From positions 1-9,301 of the forward strand of contig CALZIG010000039.1 in assembly GCA_945787585.1 (NCBI GenBank): DNA of 9,301 bases, read 5' to 3'. The position numbers were made by a program, and so were the translations under genes. The stretch comes from an uncultured Gammaproteobacteria bacterium. GTDB lineage: Bacteria > Pseudomonadota > Gammaproteobacteria > SZUA-140. The notes under the pieces are model-generated. The model did not search any database, was not told where the DNA came from, and worked only from the letters and a program-made list of their open reading frames with translations. Of the stretch, positions 6,391-9,301 are shown piece by piece; within the stretch, counting starts at the first letter, position 1; every line of letters begins with the position of its first letter.

Positions 6391-7850
6391 TATTTTTTAG
6401 CCTCCAGACGGCGTAGAAACTCCGCCATCACTAGCTCGAACAGATCTTTTCCCAAATAGAGATCCTCAACGCCCACATCCAGATTTGGATTGTCATTTAC
6501 CTCTATCACATAAACGCCTTTGTCTGACTGCTTAACGTCGACACCATACAACCCATCACCTATCAAACCAGCCGCCTTCACTGCTACATCGACAACCGCT
6601 TTGGGGGCCTCAGCCACCGCCCAGGTTTTCGCCGTACCTGCTTTAAAATCACCACGGGCCCCATGCTTTACGATCTGCCAATGTTTCTTATACATAAAAT
6701 ACTGGCAGGCAAAAATCGGCTTGCGGTTTAACACGCCAATCCGCCAGTCATATTCCGTATAGAGATATTCCTGCGCCAGAATTAACTCCGATTTCTCAAA
6801 TAACTGCTCGGTAATACGGGTAAACTCATCTCGCGTTTCAGCCTTAAATACGCCTAATGAAAATGCGCCATCAGGCACCTTCAATACCATTGGGTATGCA
6901 ATCTCAGTTTCTGTCGCGTGAAGATCATTTCGACCAAGAATAACGGTTTTTGGCGTATCAATTTTATTGGCCCGTAAAAGCTCTGCCAGATAAACTTTAT
7001 TGGTACAACGTAAAATAGAGGTCGGGTCATCAATCACGACCATCCCCTCACTCTCCGCTTTTTTAGCGAACCGGTAAGTGTAATGATTGATGTGTGTCGT
7101 ATCACGAATAAACAGTGCATCATATTCTGCCAAGCGCGAATACTCTTTCTTTTCAATCAGGTCGACATCAATCCCCAGCTTCTTTCCGGCGCTAACAAAT
7201 GCCTTTAGTGCCTTAGCATTAGAAGGGGGTAGTGGATTTTCAGGGTCATGCAAAATAGCCAGGTCATAGCGACCATGCGATTTCTGCTTCGGTGCCTGCC
7301 AACGTCTAGACAAATAACCACTCAGCGCTTCGACAAAAAAATCTTTCTCTTCTTTTTTGAGTCGCTGAAACGCCATCGGTCGAATAGTCGTAATGCGCCA
7401 TTGATCCAGTCTTTTAAAACTGACCTGCAACAATGGATAGGGGAAGGTTTCAAAAATACGACGCGCCAAGCTCCCAAAACCTGCCTGCTGGCAACGCCCG
7501 AACATAACCATTATTGAGTGCTGGGAGTCATCCTGAGGCTCTTTTTTGAAGGCCTTAATCACATCCTCGTCAAGATTAACAACATCCAGGCTATACATCG
7601 CCTTAGCGCTCAAATCAAGAATGCTTTTTACTGACGGTATCACTCGATGTCGTCGTGCCTCAGCCAGCAGTGAACAGTAGTATCCAATACTCGAATAAGA
7701 GTAATCTTTGCACAGGTTGATCACCTGAACATTTTTCAGCGAAAAATATTCTTGCGAAGTCAGGTATTCATCAATATCCACGACTGGACAAGTCACTTCC
7801 TTAAGTGCACTGAAACTTGCCGCTTCAACTACAATAATCTGGTTCATCAT
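6390..7850 (-). CDS. RimK-like ATP-grasp ligase with N-terminal RLAN domain
   Basis: Residues 1 to about 180 match the RLAN domain (RimK-like ATP-grasp N-terminal), with NLCKDYSYSSIGYYCSLLAEARRH at about 45-68 and MFGRCQQAGFGSLARRIFE at 116-134. Residues 195-485 are an ATP-grasp module of RimK type. Its features are a pre-ATP-grasp part with LFIRDTTHINHYTYRFA, a glycine-bearing loop (KVPDGAFSLGVFKA, 324-337), AQEYLYTEYDWRIGVL (359-374), and the metal-binding end GLYGVDVK then IEVNDNPNLDVGVED (449-463). The family ligates an amino acid such as glutamate to a carboxylate of a peptide or small molecule using ATP. RimK itself adds glutamates to ribosomal protein S6, but this paralogue with RLAN is distinct and its substrate is unknown. 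The start (first of two adjacent ATGs) has AAGGTG ten bases upstream and lies four bases after the stop of the GNAT-C39 gene. Cytoplasmic. Confidence 0.93.
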   Translation of the reverse strand: MMNQIIVVEAASFSALKEVTCPVVDIDEYLTSQEYFSLKNVQVINLCKDYSYSSIGYYCSLLAEARRHRVIPSVKSILDLSAKAMYSLDVVNLDEDVIKAFKKEPQDDSQHSIMVMFGRCQQAGFGSLARRIFETFPYPLLQVSFKRLDQWRITTIRPMAFQRLKKEEKDFFVEALSGYLSRRWQAPKQKSHGRYDLAILHDPENPLPPSNAKALKAFVSAGKKLGIDVDLIEKKEYSRLAEYDALFIRDTTHINHYTYRFAKKAESEGMVVIDDPTSILRCTNKVYLAELLRANKIDTPKTVILGRNDLHATETEIAYPMVLKVPDGAFSLGVFKAETRDEFTRITEQLFEKSELILAQEYLYTEYDWRIGVLNRKPIFACQYFMYKKHWQIVKHGARGDFKAGTAKTWAVAEAPKAVVDVAVKAAGLIGDGLYGVDVKQSDKGVYVIEVNDNPNLDVGVEDLYLGKDLFELVMAEFLRRLEAKK

Positions 7851-7854
7851 TTTG

Positions 7855-8955
7855 TTAACGCACCTTAGGGTAAATAATTAAAGCAGCACGCTGACCACTT
7901 TTACCATAGCGGGCCATACGTTCAAACTCCTGCTGAGCAATAGGCATGTTGACGCTGTCGGTCACCGTTTTACCTTTTTCTACATCAATATAGGGGTCGT
8001 GAAAGTAGATGAAATGCTCATCATGCCCAGTCATCACTACCCAATGGGGGAACTTTTCCTGATAAAGCCGATACGAACTAATCAACACGACCGGCACTGC
8101 ACCACTATCCAGTGCCGCGATAATTTCATTAGTGGTCACGGACTGATAGTTAATCTGTACCCCTGATGATTTCATTTCCTTAAGGAAGTCCTCCTCCACA
8201 AGACGGATCACTTCTTTCTTGTCTTTGCTCCGCACCGAGTCAACAAAGAGCGTCGTATCCTTATCTTTGACATAGACGACAACCTTAAAGCCACGACGAT
8301 GCGCAGCCAGTGCCAGGCCGTAGGGACCGCACCCACCATGACCAGAGGTCATGTAGATGCTGGTCGATTCGCGCCATAAACGCAGCTCTATCTGACGTGA
8401 AAGCTCAATCCGCTTATCCAGCGTCTTCATGGCCATCATCAGAGATGCCGGGCCACAGGTAAATTCCAACGTTTGATGATAGTAGTGCACATTCGTAAAA
8501 TGATGCGGCAGGTTCTTTATCAGGCGTTTTTCTAATCGCACAGCATCTGCGTCATCTTCATAATATTTTAGATAACGTCCAAACTGACGGTAACCCATGC
8601 TTTCAAACAGGCGAATAGAGGCCAGGTTATCGTCACGTACTTCCAGGCGCATCGTAATACAGTTATGTTCAACCGCATCACTTTCACCAGCGATCACCAG
8701 TTTTCTTGCAATGCCACTGTGACGATGTGATTGTGCTATTGCAATAGAATATAACCTTGCCAGTGACGTGCCTCGATTAAACAAAATCAACACATAGCCC
8801 GTTAAATTTCCTGCCTCCTCTGCCACCAATACGGTTGAGCGTCCTTTGGTTAAAAGGTGACGAAAACTACGCCGACTAATACGGTCTTGTTCAAAACAAC
8901 TCTTTTCAATATCGACTAATTGATCGATATCTTCTAGCCGTCCATGCCTAATCAT
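7855..8955 (-). CDS. GNAT N-acetyltransferase fused to a C39-like cysteine peptidase
   Basis: This is a two-domain protein of 366 residues. Residues 1-148 are a GNAT (RimI-like) acetyltransferase: IRHGRLEDID start, LYSIAIAQSHRHSGIARKL acetyl-CoA loop at 69-86, and LEVRDDNLASIRLFESMGY at 104-122. Residues 155-366 are a papain-like C39-type domain: Cys167 in LEFTCGPASLMMA, His304 in FPHWVVMTGHD and Asp320 in FHDPY form the expected catalytic triad. C39 peptidases classically cut after double glycine in leader peptides, usually as part of ABC exporters. Here there is no transporter, signal peptide or membrane segment, so the protein should be cytoplasmic. It is a known fusion architecture in gammaproteobacteria and commonly pairs with RLAN/RimK ligases. 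An AGGA lies eight bases before the ATG. First gene of the operon. The substrate is unknown; acetylation plus cleavage of one peptide is inferred. Confidence 0.93.
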   Translation of the reverse strand: MIRHGRLEDIDQLVDIEKSCFEQDRISRRSFRHLLTKGRSTVLVAEEAGNLTGYVLILFNRGTSLARLYSIAIAQSHRHSGIARKLVIAGESDAVEHNCITMRLEVRDDNLASIRLFESMGYRQFGRYLKYYEDDADAVRLEKRLIKNLPHHFTNVHYYHQTLEFTCGPASLMMAMKTLDKRIELSRQIELRLWRESTSIYMTSGHGGCGPYGLALAAHRRGFKVVVYVKDKDTTLFVDSVRSKDKKEVIRLVEEDFLKEMKSSGVQINYQSVTTNEIIAALDSGAVPVVLISSYRLYQEKFPHWVVMTGHDEHFIYFHDPYIDVEKGKTVTDSVNMPIAQQEFERMARYGKSGQRAALIIYPKVR

Positions 8956-9004
8956 TGATACTTTCCTGCGAACAACTTAAACCTTCTCCTCGCTACCACC
9001 ACAC

Positions 9005-9040
9005 AAAAAGGGGCATTCCCGCCATCCTCGGGAATACCCC
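9005..9040 (-). terminator. Intrinsic terminator after the small charged-protein gene
   Basis: On the minus strand, GGGGTATTCCCG (9040-9029) pairs with CGGGAATGCCCC (9021-9010) across a 7-nt loop and is followed by TTTTT. The single non-Watson-Crick position is a G-U pair on the minus-strand RNA but a C-A mismatch on the plus strand, which supports minus-strand use. It lies 29 bp after the 67-codon gene's stop and 49 bp before the GNAT-C39 start. Confidence 0.9.
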
Positions 9041-9069
9041 ATAAAATAACAGACAAAGCCTCGCGCTAA

Positions 9070-9273
9070 CTACCAGAAACCAAAATCATCATCCATCAGT
9101 TGCCGCAAGTGTTTTTCTTCCATACGGCACTCATAGTGCCGCCTTGCCTGCCTTTTTTTCTTTCTTTGCTGATCTTCGCTGGCCGCATCATTTTCATAAT
9201 CTGAAAAATCCTCTGCGCTGAAAATAGCGACATAATTACTTTCCACAGACACATCTTCCACTTTTCTTCCCAT
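9070..9273 (-). CDS. Small highly charged protein of unknown function
   Basis: This 67-codon gene has a good SD (GGAGA, nine bases before the ATG) and a strong intrinsic terminator 29 bp after its TAG, both signs of a real gene. The protein has an acidic stretch (residues about 20-34: AEDFSDYENDAASED), a basic stretch (RKKKRQARRHYECR, about 37-50), then MEEKHLRQLMDDDFGFW at the C-terminus. No signal peptide, membrane helix or enzyme motif is seen. The layout (acidic N-half, a basic helix with E-x-x-x-L, an acidic end) recalls small PA3496-like proteins of other gammaproteobacteria, but that likeness is from memory and unproven. It contains no Gly-Gly site for the neighbouring C39-like peptidase. 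The terminator implies that it is transcribed as its own unit, with its promoter beyond the right edge. Confidence 0.7.
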   Translation of the reverse strand: MGRKVEDVSVESNYVAIFSAEDFSDYENDAASEDQQRKKKRQARRHYECRMEEKHLRQLMDDDFGFW

Positions 9274-9301
9274 TGATTATATTCTCCGAACGCTATTCAA
9301 C

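Overview
The window looks like chromosomal DNA from a gammaproteobacterium of moderate GC, probably aquatic. The grounds are the gene families present (an RLAN/RimK ligase beside a GNAT–C39 fusion and an RMD1 protein) and a secreted repeat protein ending in a GlyGly-CTERM-like tail, a sorting signal best known from Shewanella, Vibrio and their relatives. The species cannot be named from the sequence alone.

Layout: bases 2-166 (+) are the last 54 codons of an EAL-domain (c-di-GMP phosphodiesterase type) gene that enters from the left. Everything else lies on the minus strand. Converging on the EAL gene, with 39 bp between the stops, is a very large VCBS/FG-GAP repeat protein gene (about 4300 down to 206). 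It has a signal peptide, 21 calcium-loop repeats of about 50 residues, a linker domain, a cadherin-like domain and the C-terminal sorting tail. The gene is broken by an apparent one-base deletion near 3888. Restoring one base gives a single frame of about 1364 residues.

After a 214-bp intergenic stretch, four genes form a tight operon, read from 8955 to 4526: a GNAT acetyltransferase fused to a C39-like peptidase, an ATP-grasp ligase with an RLAN N-terminal domain (RimK-like), an M42-type zinc aminopeptidase, and an RMD1/DUF155 membrane protein. The first junction has a 4-nt gap and the next two are 1-base TAATG stop/start overlaps, so translation is likely coupled. Two peptidases, an acetyltransferase and an amino-acid ligase together suggest a system that modifies or trims a peptide or protein terminus. 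The substrate is unknown.

Upstream of the operon sits a 67-residue highly charged protein gene (9273-9070), followed by a strong intrinsic terminator. It may be an independent gene or a candidate partner or substrate of the operon.
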